A stretch of DNA of 18,815 nucleotides from assembly GCA_011048855.1 (NCBI GenBank), contig DSCZ01000044.1, positions 1-18,815 on the forward strand. Direction: 5' to 3'. The stretch comes from Desulfobacteraceae bacterium. GTDB lineage: Bacteria > Desulfobacterota > DSM-4660 > Desulfatiglandales > Desulfatiglandaceae. The notes below the pieces were generated by a model. The model searched no databases, had not been told where the DNA came from, and saw nothing but the letters and a program-made list of their open reading frames with translations. This document shows positions 9,310 to 15,952 of this stretch, piece by piece. Positions within the stretch are counted from its first letter, which is position 1, and each line of letters opens with the position of its first letter. A program made the translations under genes and the position numbers.

Positions 9310-10767
9310 TCATCCGGCAAGGCAGGGTTTTCTTGCAGCCGCCACCTCATCGAGCCTTCGCAGTTTACTGAGGGAGGGAGCGGAGCGTAGAACATCCGGG
9401 TTTTCCCTGGCTTCCTTTGCTATGCTTTGCAATGCATCGACAAATTGATCCAGATTTTCTATCGATTCTGTTTCTGTCGGTTCCACCATGACGGCGCCGG
9501 GCACCACCAGGGGAAAGTACACGGTTGGGGGATGGAAACCATAGTCAATCAGGCGCTTGGCAATGTCGAGCGTAGAAACCCCGTACTCTTTCTGGAAAGC
9601 ATCCGAAAACACGCATTCATGCATGCACGGCCTGTCGTAGGCCAGGTGCAGATCTTCCTTCAGGCGCTCCTTCAAATAGTTTGCGTTTAAAACCGCAAGC
9701 CTGCTGGCCTGCGCAAGGTCGGGACCCATGCTCCTGATATAACTGTAGGCCTTGATTGCCACCCCGATGCTTCCGTGAAACGCAAGCACCCTGCCGATCG
9801 AGAGCGGAAAGTTCGAAGACAGCTCAAATGCGCCGTCATCCCCCATGACTACGCGGGGAACCGGCAGAAAAGGCGCCAGGTGTTTTTTGACCGCGACCGG
9901 ACCGGAACCGGGGCCTCCGCCTCCATGGGGCGTCGAAAAGGTTTTGTGAAGGTTCAAATGCATGACGTCAACGCCGAGGTCTCCCATTTTCACAATCCCC
10001 ATCACCGCGTTCATGTTCGCCCCGTCGCAATAGACAAGCCCGCCTTTTGCATGCACGATGTCAGCGATTCTGTGCAGGTGCTCCTCGAAAAGCCCGAGGG
10101 TATTCGGGTTCGTAACCATGATTCCGGCCACGTCTTCGTCCATCATTGCTTCAACCGCTTCCGGGTCCATGATACCGTGTTCGTTCGACCTGAGAGGGAC
10201 AGGAGTATACCCGCAGAGTGCCGCGCTTGCCGGGTTGGTGCCGTGGGCCGTATCGGGGACGATTATCTTCGACTTCCTTGCCTCGTGATGCTCGTGAAAC
10301 GCATGGATAAGGAGCATGCCCGTCAATTCCCCGTGCGCTCCGGCCGAAGGCTGGATCGTTGTCTCGTCCATGCCGGTGATTTCTGAAAGGTAATGCTCTG
10401 TTTCACTGATGATTTTCAAAAGACCCTGGCAGAGACTTTCCGGAAGAAGGGGATGGGCTCCGGTGAATCCTGAAAGTGAGGCCTGCCGTTCGTTGGTTTT
10501 GGGGTTGTATTTCATTGTACAGGAACCCAGCGGGTACATGCCCGTGTCCAGGCCGAAATTCCACTGGGAGAGCCTGGTGTAGTGCCTGACCACATCCACC
10601 TCGCTCAACTCCGGAATGTCCGGAGGATCGCCGGTCAGTTCTTCCGCAAGCGGGTGCGACCCAACATCCCTCTCCGGCGGCGAAAAGCCACGGCGTCCTT
10701 TTTTTCCCTTTTCCCAGAGCAATGGTTCTTCCAGTATCAGCCCTGAAGAGGCCGTAACGCGGCTCAT
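9310..10767 (-). CDS. gcvPB: glycine dehydrogenase (decarboxylating) subunit 2
   Basis: This 485-aa protein is the C-terminal half of the split P-protein. With GcvPA it decarboxylates glycine and passes the aminomethyl group to lipoyl-GcvH. The pyridoxal-phosphate lysine is Lys275 in LNLHKTFSTPHGGGGPGSGP, the family hallmark. DTAHGTNPAS (172-181) and YCDGANMNA (246-254) are also typical. The start ATG overlaps the gcvPA stop by 4 nt (ATGA), and a GGAGG seven nt upstream serves as ribosome binding site inside gcvPA, so the two subunits are probably translationally coupled. Length is normal and no break was seen. Confidence 0.97.
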   Translation of the reverse strand: MSRVTASSGLILEEPLLWEKGKKGRRGFSPPERDVGSHPLAEELTGDPPDIPELSEVDVVRHYTRLSQWNFGLDTGMYPLGSCTMKYNPKTNERQASLSGFTGAHPLLPESLCQGLLKIISETEHYLSEITGMDETTIQPSAGAHGELTGMLLIHAFHEHHEARKSKIIVPDTAHGTNPASAALCGYTPVPLRSNEHGIMDPEAVEAMMDEDVAGIMVTNPNTLGLFEEHLHRIADIVHAKGGLVYCDGANMNAVMGIVKMGDLGVDVMHLNLHKTFSTPHGGGGPGSGPVAVKKHLAPFLPVPRVVMGDDGAFELSSNFPLSIGRVLAFHGSIGVAIKAYSYIRSMGPDLAQASRLAVLNANYLKERLKEDLHLAYDRPCMHECVFSDAFQKEYGVSTLDIAKRLIDYGFHPPTVYFPLVVPGAVMVEPTETESIENLDQFVDALQSIAKEARENPDVLRSAPSLSKLRRLDEVAAARKPCLAG

Positions 10768-12095
10768 GATGCAACCTCCTTGACCAGTTCATCCATCCGG
10801 CTCCTGGTTTTGGTCTCTGTGACGCATACCAGGTGATGCCCGGAAAGTTCCGGGTAATAATCGTCAAGCGCAAGCCCCGGGACCGTCCCTTTTTCCAGCA
10901 GGGCCGGGAGTTTTTCGTCGAAGCCGGCCGGGAACTTTACTACGAATTCGTTGAATGTATGCGCGGTGAAGGGAATCGTGCAGCCGGCCTCCACGAGTGC
11001 GGCTTTGAGGTATTCAGCCTTGTCCCGGTTCAGGAGTGCGAGTTCACGCATCCCTGTGCTTCCCAGGCACGCGAGGTAAACCGCTGCTGTCAGCGCACAC
11101 AGGCTGTTGTTGGTGCATATGTTCGATGTGGCTTTTTCCCTTCGGATATGCTGCTCCCTGGTTGCAAGCGTAAGCACGAAACCACGCCTTCCTTCGATAT
11201 CCGTCGTTTTGCCGACGAGGCGGCCGGGAAGACTGCGCATGAATTTCGCGCGGCCGGCCAGAATCCCCAGTCCCGGTCCCCCGAAGTTCATCGGGATGCC
11301 GAAGCTTTGACCTTCGCCACATGCAATGTCTGCCCCCTGGCTTCCAGGGTTTTTGATCAATCCGTAGGCCATGGGCTCGGTGAAAGCTGCTGCAAAAAGC
11401 GCCCCGAGGTCATGTGATACTGCTGCTGTGGAATCCAGGTCTTCAATACACCCGAAAAAGTTCGGAGATTGAACTGCCACTCCCGCAAGACCGTCAAGGC
11501 CGTCGAGCGGGCCGAGGTCGGTTGTCCCGTCATCTTTATATGGGAGATCCACCACTTCGCAGCCGGTTGGTGTGAGGTAGGTTTTAACGACACTCCGGTA
11601 GAGTGGGTGAATCAGCCGCGAAACCGCAACCTTGGTGCGTTTGGTCACACGCACGGCCATCAACAGGGATTCCGCAAGCGCGGTGGAACCGTCGTAGTGG
11701 CTTGCGGTCGTCACATCCATGCCTAAAAGCCTCGATATCAGGGTCTGGTATTCGTATATCGCCTGGAGGGTGCCCTGGCTGATTTCGGGCTGGTAGGGCG
11801 TATAGGACGTGACGAATTCGGATCGGGAAGCCAGGTTTGTCACCACGGCGGGAATATGGTGTTCGTACCTCCCGGCGCCCAGAAAAATGTTGGCACGTGG
11901 ACCGGTTGCCTGCCGCGATGCCAGTGAATCCATGTGATCGTTCAGTGCCCATTCGTTTAGAGGGGGCGGTAGATGGAGCGGCCCGTCCATGCGTGAATCG
12001 GTCGGAACAGTCGAAAAAAGATCATCGATTGAGCCTGCTCCTATGACGCGGAGCATCTTTTCGATATCTTCAGCGGTGTGTGGAAGATAGCGCAT
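10764..12095 (-). CDS. gcvPA: glycine dehydrogenase (decarboxylating) subunit 1
   Basis: The 443-aa N-terminal half of the split P-protein has the normal size for this subunit. Family segments include the N-terminal RYLPHTAEDIEKML, SYTPYQPEISQGTLQ, the DGSTALAE loop and the C-terminal REQHIRREKATSNICTNN. It forms a complex with GcvPB, which carries the cofactor lysine. The ATG lies three nt after the gcvH stop, and the end of gcvH (AAAGGGGAATAA) supplies the ribosome binding site. Split P-proteins are common in archaea, Firmicutes and several deltaproteobacterial groups. Confidence 0.97.
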   Translation of the reverse strand: MRYLPHTAEDIEKMLRVIGAGSIDDLFSTVPTDSRMDGPLHLPPPLNEWALNDHMDSLASRQATGPRANIFLGAGRYEHHIPAVVTNLASRSEFVTSYTPYQPEISQGTLQAIYEYQTLISRLLGMDVTTASHYDGSTALAESLLMAVRVTKRTKVAVSRLIHPLYRSVVKTYLTPTGCEVVDLPYKDDGTTDLGPLDGLDGLAGVAVQSPNFFGCIEDLDSTAAVSHDLGALFAAAFTEPMAYGLIKNPGSQGADIACGEGQSFGIPMNFGGPGLGILAGRAKFMRSLPGRLVGKTTDIEGRRGFVLTLATREQHIRREKATSNICTNNSLCALTAAVYLACLGSTGMRELALLNRDKAEYLKAALVEAGCTIPFTAHTFNEFVVKFPAGFDEKLPALLEKGTVPGLALDDYYPELSGHHLVCVTETKTRSRMDELVKEVAS

Positions 12096-12098
12096 CTG

Positions 12099-12503
12099 TT
12101 ATTCCCCTTTTAGAGATGCGACATACGCCTCTGCGGTCATGAGAGAATCGAGCTCAGAGCTGCCCGCCGGCTTCACTTTGACAAACCATCCCGCCCCGTA
12201 AGGGTCTTTATTGACCGTTTCAGGGGAATCTTCAAGCGCGCTGTTGACTTCGACGATCTCCCCGCCGACCGGAATGTAGCATTCGGATACGGCTTTTACC
12301 GATTCCACGGTCGCAAACACTTCGTTGGCGGAAAAAACGCTGCCCCTTTCAGGGAGCTCGACGAAAACCACATCCCCCAGTTGATCCTGGGCATAGTCAT
12401 TGAGGCCGACTTCCACGAGGTTTCCTTCCAGTTTCGCCCATTCATGATCGCTGGAGTAGCGGAGAGTATCCGGAAAATTAAGTTCATCTATCTGCTTCGG
12501 CAT
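12099..12503 (-). CDS. gcvH: glycine cleavage system H protein
   Basis: The 134-aa carrier protein shuttles the aminomethyl intermediate on its lipoyl arm. The lipoyl lysine is Lys70 in ATVESVKAVSE, followed by the usual EVNSALEDSPETVNKDPYG stretch. I chose the ATG at 12503 because AGGAGA lies just upstream and the product then starts like the family. An in-frame ATG at 12536 would add 11 residues through that ribosome binding site. It is the first gene of the gcvH-gcvPA-gcvPB-oxidoreductase-lipB-lipA group, and the two last genes make its cofactor. gcvT is not next to it and is not in this window. Confidence 0.97.
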   Translation of the reverse strand: MPKQIDELNFPDTLRYSSDHEWAKLEGNLVEVGLNDYAQDQLGDVVFVELPERGSVFSANEVFATVESVKAVSECYIPVGGEIVEVNSALEDSPETVNKDPYGAGWFVKVKPAGSSELDSLMTAEAYVASLKGE

Positions 12504-12645
12504 GATTTTCTCCTTTCGATTTCCTTTATGGTGCATCCCCCGAAATATTCAATCGAGCCGCCCCGATCTGTGCATCATCGCTATAACGGCATCGTTTTCG
12601 ATCAATCGCGAATTGGGAGTTAAGTCCCGGGGCGCTCATGAAACG

Positions 12646-12674
12646 AAGATTGCATTTTCTGATGGATATGTCAA
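12646..12674 (-). promoter_or_regulatory. possible promoter of the gcvH operon
   Basis: On the minus strand a perfect TTGACA -35 box (12669-12674) is followed after 17 nt by AATCTT (12646-12651), a poor -10. Transcription would start about 135 nt before the gcvH ATG. The perfect -35 box with a weak -10 would suit an activated promoter, for example by the neighbouring Lrp protein, but this is inference. Confidence 0.35.
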
Positions 12675-12776
12675 TAAATTTTCCATTTACTTGTAGATTC
12701 ATCAAAAAGAAGTTTTTATATAGAGGATATTGTCATTGTTTCAACGCCGCGCCTTGCTTTTTGATGTTCTGTGGGA

Positions 12777-12791
12777 GCGGATTGTATCCGC
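12777..12791. repeat. REP-like short hairpin, second copy
   Basis: GCGGAT (12777-12782) and ATCCGC (12786-12791) pair around TGT, preceded by GTGGGA and followed by GAT. It resembles the hairpin at 33-48. The GGAGCGG...CCGCGA layout resembles REP families seen in many proteobacteria. Confidence 0.5.
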
Positions 12792-12863
12792 GATTTCCTT
12801 ATCCTTGTCCCTCGGGATCGGAATGGAGAATGGGTGATGGAGATGCAGCGAGGTGGGGAAGAG

Positions 12864-12890
12864 TTATAGTTATTGGTTATTGGTTAAGGG
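12864..12890. repeat. heptanucleotide tandem repeat (TTATTGG-type)
   Basis: TTATAG, TTATTGG, TTATTGG and TTAAGGG follow one another, a degenerate 7-bp (one 6-bp) tandem array. It lies 37 bp from a second heptad array of different sequence. Confidence 0.6.
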
Positions 12891-12926
12891 AAAAAATCTT
12901 TAATATTCTAATTCTTGTATGAATTT

Positions 12927-12963
12927 CTAATAGCTAAAGGCTAATGGCTAAATGCTAATAGCT
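12927..12963. repeat. heptanucleotide tandem repeat (CTAAWNG-type)
   Basis: Five consecutive 7-bp units, CTAATAG, CTAAAGG, CTAATGG, CTAAATG and CTAATAG, plus a two-base partial unit keep exact phase. The first four positions are invariant and the last three vary. It lies between the Lrp gene and gcvH. Confidence 0.75.
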
Positions 12964-12969
12964 GGTTTC

Positions 12970-12994
12970 CATCCGGAAATGCCGGATGGGCACG
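12970..12994. repeat. 25-nt palindromic repeat, copy 1
   Basis: CCATCCGG (12969-12976) and CCGGATGG (12982-12989) form an 8-bp perfect stem around a 5-nt loop. The 25 nt at 12970-12994 are the exact reverse complement of 15902-15926. It lies two bases after the end of the Lrp gene and could form a hairpin in its mRNA, but there is no T-run, so a dispersed REP-type repeat fits better. Confidence 0.85.
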
Positions 12995-12996
12995 TG

Positions 12997-13440
12997 CTAG
13001 AGGATATAGGGAACCTTTAAATTATAGCCCTTGTATACGACAAAGGATTCGACGGACTGAACCTGTTCGATTTTTGAAACTTCCTGCGTGAAAAATTCCA
13101 GCAGGCCGAATTCTTCTTTCAGCAAAACAATTAAGATTAAATCAAATCTGCCGGTGACAACGCTTACCGATACCACCCCTTTGAGATTTGCGAATTCCTT
13201 GCCCTTGGCGACCAGTTCCATCGTATCCAGCTTTACGCCGATCAGGGCGGTATGATGCCCGGGAATCGCTTCGGGATCTACGAGACCGGCGATGTCGAGG
13301 ATCCCCTCCTCGACTAGTTTATTGACCCTGGCTCTGACGGTGTTTTCAGAGACATTCAGTTCATCGGCGATTTTTTTGAACGACTTCCTGCCGTCACGAA
13401 GATGCTTGCAGATTGCGATGCTTGTTTCATCTATTTTCAT
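12997..13440 (-). CDS. Lrp/AsnC family transcriptional regulator
   Basis: The 147-aa protein has an N-terminal winged helix-turn-helix (about residues 5-55, with FKKIADELNVSENTVRARVNKL) and a C-terminal RAM/AsnC ligand-binding domain (about 65-140). Members are leucine- or other amino-acid-responsive oligomeric regulators. The ATG has AGGGG seven nt upstream. It starts 13 nt after the metallopeptidase stop, so they are probably co-transcribed. gcvH lies about 490 bp downstream on the same strand. Lrp is a known activator of gcv in Escherichia coli, so control of the gcv operon is a reasonable inference, not shown by the sequence. Confidence 0.94.
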   Translation of the reverse strand: MKIDETSIAICKHLRDGRKSFKKIADELNVSENTVRARVNKLVEEGILDIAGLVDPEAIPGHHTALIGVKLDTMELVAKGKEFANLKGVVSVSVVTGRFDLILIVLLKEEFGLLEFFTQEVSKIEQVQSVESFVVYKGYNLKVPYIL

Positions 13441-13453
13441 GTTCGACCCCTGT

Positions 13454-13828
13454 TCATGCGTATCCGAGTTCCTCCAGTTCCTCCTCGCTCATGCCCAGAT
13501 AGTGGGCCACTTCATGCACGACCGTGATCTCGATCTGCTCCTCGAGTTCGTGTTGGGAACTGAATTCGGTTTCCAGCGGTTCCTGAAAGATGAAAATGGT
13601 GTCCGGGTAAAGCGGGGGATCCATCACCGACCGCTCCGAAAGGGGAACCCCTTCGAAAATGCCGAACAAGGTTTCATCCGGCGGAATTTCCATGCTTTCC
13701 AGTAGTTCGGGGGAGGGGCGCTTCTGCACCGAAATGACGATGTTTTCCATCCGATTCCTGATTTCCGGGGGAATGCGACCGAGGGCACGGTTCACGATCC
13801 GGTCGAACTCTTCTTCTTTGAGTTTCAT
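13454..13828 (-). CDS. HExxH metallopeptidase family protein (zincin, PF06262/DUF1025-like)
   Basis: The 124-aa protein has a zinc-protease motif HEVAHYLG (His105, Glu106, His109) in its C-terminal helix, followed by an acidic tail rich in glutamate. Residues about 76-83 (DTIFIFQE) are a conserved strand of this minimal zincin family, whose substrate is unknown. I chose the ATG at 13828, which has GGAGG seven nt upstream. A longer in-frame reading from 13945 adds a cysteine-rich stretch with no family support. No signal peptide is visible, so it is probably cytosolic. It is followed closely by the Lrp gene. Confidence 0.88.
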   Translation of the reverse strand: MKLKEEEFDRIVNRALGRIPPEIRNRMENIVISVQKRPSPELLESMEIPPDETLFGIFEGVPLSERSVMDPPLYPDTIFIFQEPLETEFSSQHELEEQIEITVVHEVAHYLGMSEEELEELGYA

Positions 13829-13935
13829 CGATCGCCCTCCAAAATTGGTTTCACCGCTGTCAATGGTCCATGGAAATACCAGAATCCTTGTGTCGTGTCG
13901 ACAGGAAAAACAATGTCCTTGACAGCATCCGTCAT
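13825..13935 (-). CDS. possible 36-aa small ORF coupled to the metallopeptidase
   Basis: An ATG at 13935 opens a 36-codon frame whose TGA overlaps the metallopeptidase ATG (CGATGA), a typical coupling layout. The peptide (starting MTDAVKDIVFPVDTTQ) contains aromatic residues and no low-complexity bias. It has no convincing ribosome binding site and I do not recognise it. It could be a leader peptide, the end of a decayed gene, or chance. Confidence 0.25.
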   Translation of the reverse strand: MTDAVKDIVFPVDTTQGFWYFHGPLTAVKPILEGDR

Positions 13936-14192
13936 CCCAGGACATATCCAGCCCCCGTGCCCCTCCCTGACCCTGCCCGCGCGCCCAGGATCATCACATG
14001 CCGATGTCCGCCTTCAAACATGGATGCCATGAATTGGGCGATTGCGGCAGGGGCCAAAAACTGCCCCATGCAGGCACGCGCCGTTCGGTCCGGGGAACCG
14101 TTAAACGACCGGCCTTTCTTCATAAGGCGACTGTTTTAATCCTTGCCCACTCCCTGTTTGAGTGGTATAGAAACACAATCTTGAATCGATGA
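13936..14192. other. spacer without a supported gene
   Basis: Short frames occur on both strands here, but none shows family features or a clear ribosome binding site. The GC-rich part near 13950-13990 gives glycine/arginine-rich minus-strand frames that look like composition artefacts. The G+C content falls toward 14150 at the edge of the AT-richer accessory patch. Confidence 0.4.
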
Positions 14193-14579
14193 ATGGTCAA
14201 AAATCGAATGATCGACACTTCGCGCATATATGAATGCCACTTTCATAATCCACAGAAAAATTTCTCCGGAGATCAAAAGAGGTCAAACCCGGAAGCGGTT
14301 TTTGCGGAGAAGTTTGCCCGGTCTTATTCTGATAGATTTTTGCACATTCATTCAGGAACTTGCAAAGATAATACGCTGTTCATTCGCGAAGTGCCTGTAT
14401 CTGGGAATGGCATAGCCGACTTGGTTGTCTTCAGTTGGGCCCGTTCCTTGGGCCGTCAGGCATCCACATCCCTCAATCTTGAAGAACTCGACCCAACCGT
14501 CCGTGCTTTCGAACTCAAATTGTCAAACTGGCGCAGACCATCAGATAACGGCCGGATGTGTTCGTCACGGGATTTCTGA
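14193..14579 (+). pseudogene. 3'-truncated nuclease-like (PDDEXK-type) gene
   Basis: The 128-codon frame looks like the N-terminal part of a larger protein. GIADLVVFSW (about residues 73-82) followed by VRAFELKLSNWRR (103-115) gives the spaced Asp and Glu-x-Lys pattern of a PD-(D/E)xK nuclease core, with hydrophobic strands around it. After NWRR the reading changes to a short polar tail and stops, before the helices that should complete the fold. The last 120 bases overlap, tail to tail, the minus-strand frame at 14456-15076. The break point is near 14530, so a deletion probably joined two unrelated genes. The start may be ATG 14193 or 14208; no clear ribosome binding site is visible. The nuclease assignment rests on motif reading only. 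Confidence 0.5.
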
Positions 14580-15076
14580 TCAAGGACAATCCCCGCTGAC
14601 GCTATTTCACTATAGGCCTGGTTTGCACGTAAAACAGCTTGGGCACAATTCTCCAGGCTTTCAAGAATGTCATCACTTACAAGTTCTATATTCAATGATC
14701 TTATCGCTTCCCAAGACTGTAGGACTTCTTCTGATCGCTCCGGCTCAGGATCATAGTCGGCGTCGTGAGCCATTTTATTAATTACACCTGGCACAAAGCC
14801 AGTGATAGCCTCTTTTTCCGAGAACATAATTCTATTGAGTAACAACTTGCTCAAATAGCGAATGATCGGCAACCTGCCGCCGGATGATGGAAAAAACCTG
14901 TCTATCGAAAACATTCGTAGATTTGAATACCAGCCTGTGGCGCCTGCCGAGCCGCCGGCAGCGCCGATAAAGGGCGTTAGGATATCAGAATAACCATTGA
15001 TGACCTGAAACCCATTGACTGAAAGAGACAAATTCAGCATCATCCAATTTGCCACTACGTCAGTGTCAAGAATCAA
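14456..15076 (-). CDS. uncharacterised protein, probably rearranged at its 3' end
   Basis: The 206-aa frame begins at a TTG (ILDTDVVANWMMLN...), with no ATG available before an upstream stop at 15101-15103 and no visible ribosome binding site. Residues 36-55 are small and glycine-rich (GAAGGSAGATGWYSNLRMF), then come basic and hydrophobic segments, and the second half is helical and acidic. The sequence is not low-complexity and has normal codon character, so it was probably a real gene. The last about 24 residues are antisense to the truncated nuclease-like gene and probably not native. I do not recognise the family. It may be a remnant whose 5' part is also lost, given the small frame just upstream. 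Confidence 0.45.
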   Translation of the reverse strand: MILDTDVVANWMMLNLSLSVNGFQVINGYSDILTPFIGAAGGSAGATGWYSNLRMFSIDRFFPSSGGRLPIIRYLSKLLLNRIMFSEKEAITGFVPGVINKMAHDADYDPEPERSEEVLQSWEAIRSLNIELVSDDILESLENCAQAVLRANQAYSEIASAGIVLDQKSRDEHIRPLSDGLRQFDNLSSKARTVGSSSSRLRDVDA

Positions 15077-15093
15077 TGTTCTTGATGATGTTT

Positions 15094-15204
15094 TCAGGTT
15101 TTATATCCCTGCCCTTGCGGGAGATCGCCTCCGCAAATACATTGAGATGGGATGTAGATGTCAACCCTGTGCGCAAACTCAACAGTCTCTTTGTTGTTGC
15201 TCAT
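15094..15204 (-). pseudogene. 36-codon frame, probably the start of a decayed gene
   Basis: An ATG at 15204 with GGAGAG just upstream opens a 36-codon frame (MSNNKETVEFAHRVDIYIPS...) that includes CICGGDLP and then stops. The clear ribosome binding site and a strand-like DIYIPS segment suggest a real gene start, but the protein ends before any fold could be complete. It lies 35 nt after the nucleotidyltransferase stop and 17 nt before the TTG of the next frame. Another eight-codon frame (MKLLLERA) ends across its ATG. Confidence 0.35.
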
Positions 15205-15239
15205 GCTCTCTCCAGCAGTAGCTTCATATTCAACGCGTC

Positions 15240-15710
15240 CTAGTCAATGCCGTTGTTCGGGGTGTTTAATAGTTCCAGGGCTTCTGCATCAGCAAGATCT
15301 TTTGTTCTTCCTGTTGCTCTTTTATTGGTGATAAGGTCATCGATTGAAAGGATATGCACGTCAATCCCATCAATGTTTACCAAAACTGCATTTTGATAGG
15401 TATTCTCAAATGTTAGTCCGGTTGCGGCTGTGATAATATCAATTCGTCTCGGTGCGACTCCGATCTGAAAGACAGTTCCGTCTTCCTCAAGATCTTTTCT
15501 GGTAATATTGTGCAATGGTGCACCGAAATTGCGCAATGCTCTGAGGACGGCTTCGGCGTTATCAGGAGATGGCATTATCCAGATATCGATATCCATTGTA
15601 GCCCTGGGATATCCATGCGCGGCAAGTGCATATGCTCCGACAAGGATAAATTTAACCTTTTCGTCGGATAAGGCGTGTAAGATGTCTCTGTAATCTTCGT
15701 TCAACATCAT
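15240..15710 (-). CDS. nucleotidyltransferase (MNT/AbiEii-like superfamily)
   Basis: The 156-aa protein has the nucleotidyltransferase core FILVGAYALAAHGYPRATMDIDIW with the metal-binding aspartates Asp40 and Asp42, and a third acidic residue Asp91 in RRIDIIT. Relatives include antitoxin-type MNT proteins and the AbiEii toxin family, as well as substrate-specific enzymes. The start ATG at 15710 (ATGATG) lies within the end of the 65-codon frame at 15652-15849, overlapping it by 59 nt, and has no strong ribosome binding site, which suggests coupled translation. The C-terminus (DLADAEALELL) is typical, so the gene appears intact. The real activity and target are unknown. Confidence 0.8.
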   Translation of the reverse strand: MMLNEDYRDILHALSDEKVKFILVGAYALAAHGYPRATMDIDIWIMPSPDNAEAVLRALRNFGAPLHNITRKDLEEDGTVFQIGVAPRRIDIITAATGLTFENTYQNAVLVNIDGIDVHILSIDDLITNKRATGRTKDLADAEALELLNTPNNGID

Positions 15711-15849
15711 GCTTTTTGCTCAGGGAAGCGATTTCTTTTGTTAATGGCCAGATAAGAAGAATACGATCTTCAGCACTACCGGGAACGTAATCTACATTAC
15801 GGTTATCGGTTATTCTGTAAATTGCAGTATGTTTTCGGTCCATGCGCAT
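15652..15849 (-). CDS. small protein paired with the nucleotidyltransferase
   Basis: The 65-aa protein is basic and mainly helical. It has a central segment PGSAEDRILLIWPLTKEIASL (split here at about residues 23-43) and a strongly basic C-terminus (ERRLQRHLTRLIRRKG). ATG codons occur at 15849 and 15843. The WPLT segment and RLQRH-IRRKG ending resemble small proteins I recall being encoded just upstream of nucleotidyltransferases in many bacteria, but I cannot name a family. The long out-of-frame overlap with the next gene argues for a fixed two-gene unit. Confidence 0.6.
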   Translation of the reverse strand: MRMDRKHTAIYRITDNRNVDYVPGSAEDRILLIWPLTKEIASLSKKHDVERRLQRHLTRLIRRKG

Positions 15850-15901
15850 ATTTACAAGGCTAGCACTTTAACCTGATAGATTCAATTCTCGAAATTTCAC
15901 T

Positions 15902-15926
15902 CGTGCCCATCCGGCATTTCCGGATG
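15902..15926. repeat. 25-nt palindromic repeat, copy 2 (inverted relative to copy 1)
   Basis: CATCCGG and CCGGATG (15908-15914 and 15920-15926) form a 7-bp stem around CATTT. The 25 nt are the exact reverse complement of 12970-12994. It lies between the 65-aa protein gene and the S4 protein gene. Confidence 0.85.
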
Positions 15927-15952
15927 CGAACTTATTAAAAATATATTCCAAT

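Larger units (their letters stand above)
12504..12996. other. repeat-rich spacer upstream of gcvH, no gene seen
   Basis: This 493-bp stretch between the Lrp gene and gcvH has no credible coding region. It contains a possible gcvH promoter (12646-12674), a REP-like hairpin (12777-12791), two heptanucleotide tandem arrays (12864-12890 and 12927-12963) and a palindromic 25-nt repeat (12970-12994). TGTCCCTCGG near 12807 also occurs at 7086 just before the lipA-side hairpin. I looked for a glycine riboswitch on the minus strand and saw no convincing aptamer core. Confidence 0.6.

Noticed and set aside
9775..10386. A 203-codon frame opposite gcvPB
   Set aside because: It is the shadow of a well-supported gcvPB and has an Arg/His/Val-rich composition typical of antisense readings.
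12504..12700. Possible glycine riboswitch before gcvH
   Set aside because: The minus-strand sequence shows no convincing conserved aptamer core or paired tandem aptamers; only a weak promoter candidate is visible.
12927..12963. CRISPR-like array
   Set aside because: The repeat unit is only 7 bp with no spacers, so it is a tandem repeat, not a CRISPR array; no cas genes are present.
13829..13945. Extended N-terminus of the metallopeptidase from 13945 with a cysteine-rich stretch
   Set aside because: The internal ATG at 13828 has a strong GGAGG and gives the usual family length; the extension has no family support.
13870..14139. An 89-codon plus-strand frame and a 63-codon minus-strand frame in the 13.9-14.1 kb spacer
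   Set aside because: They oppose each other, lack convincing ribosome binding sites and are biased by GC-rich sequence; no family motif is visible in either.
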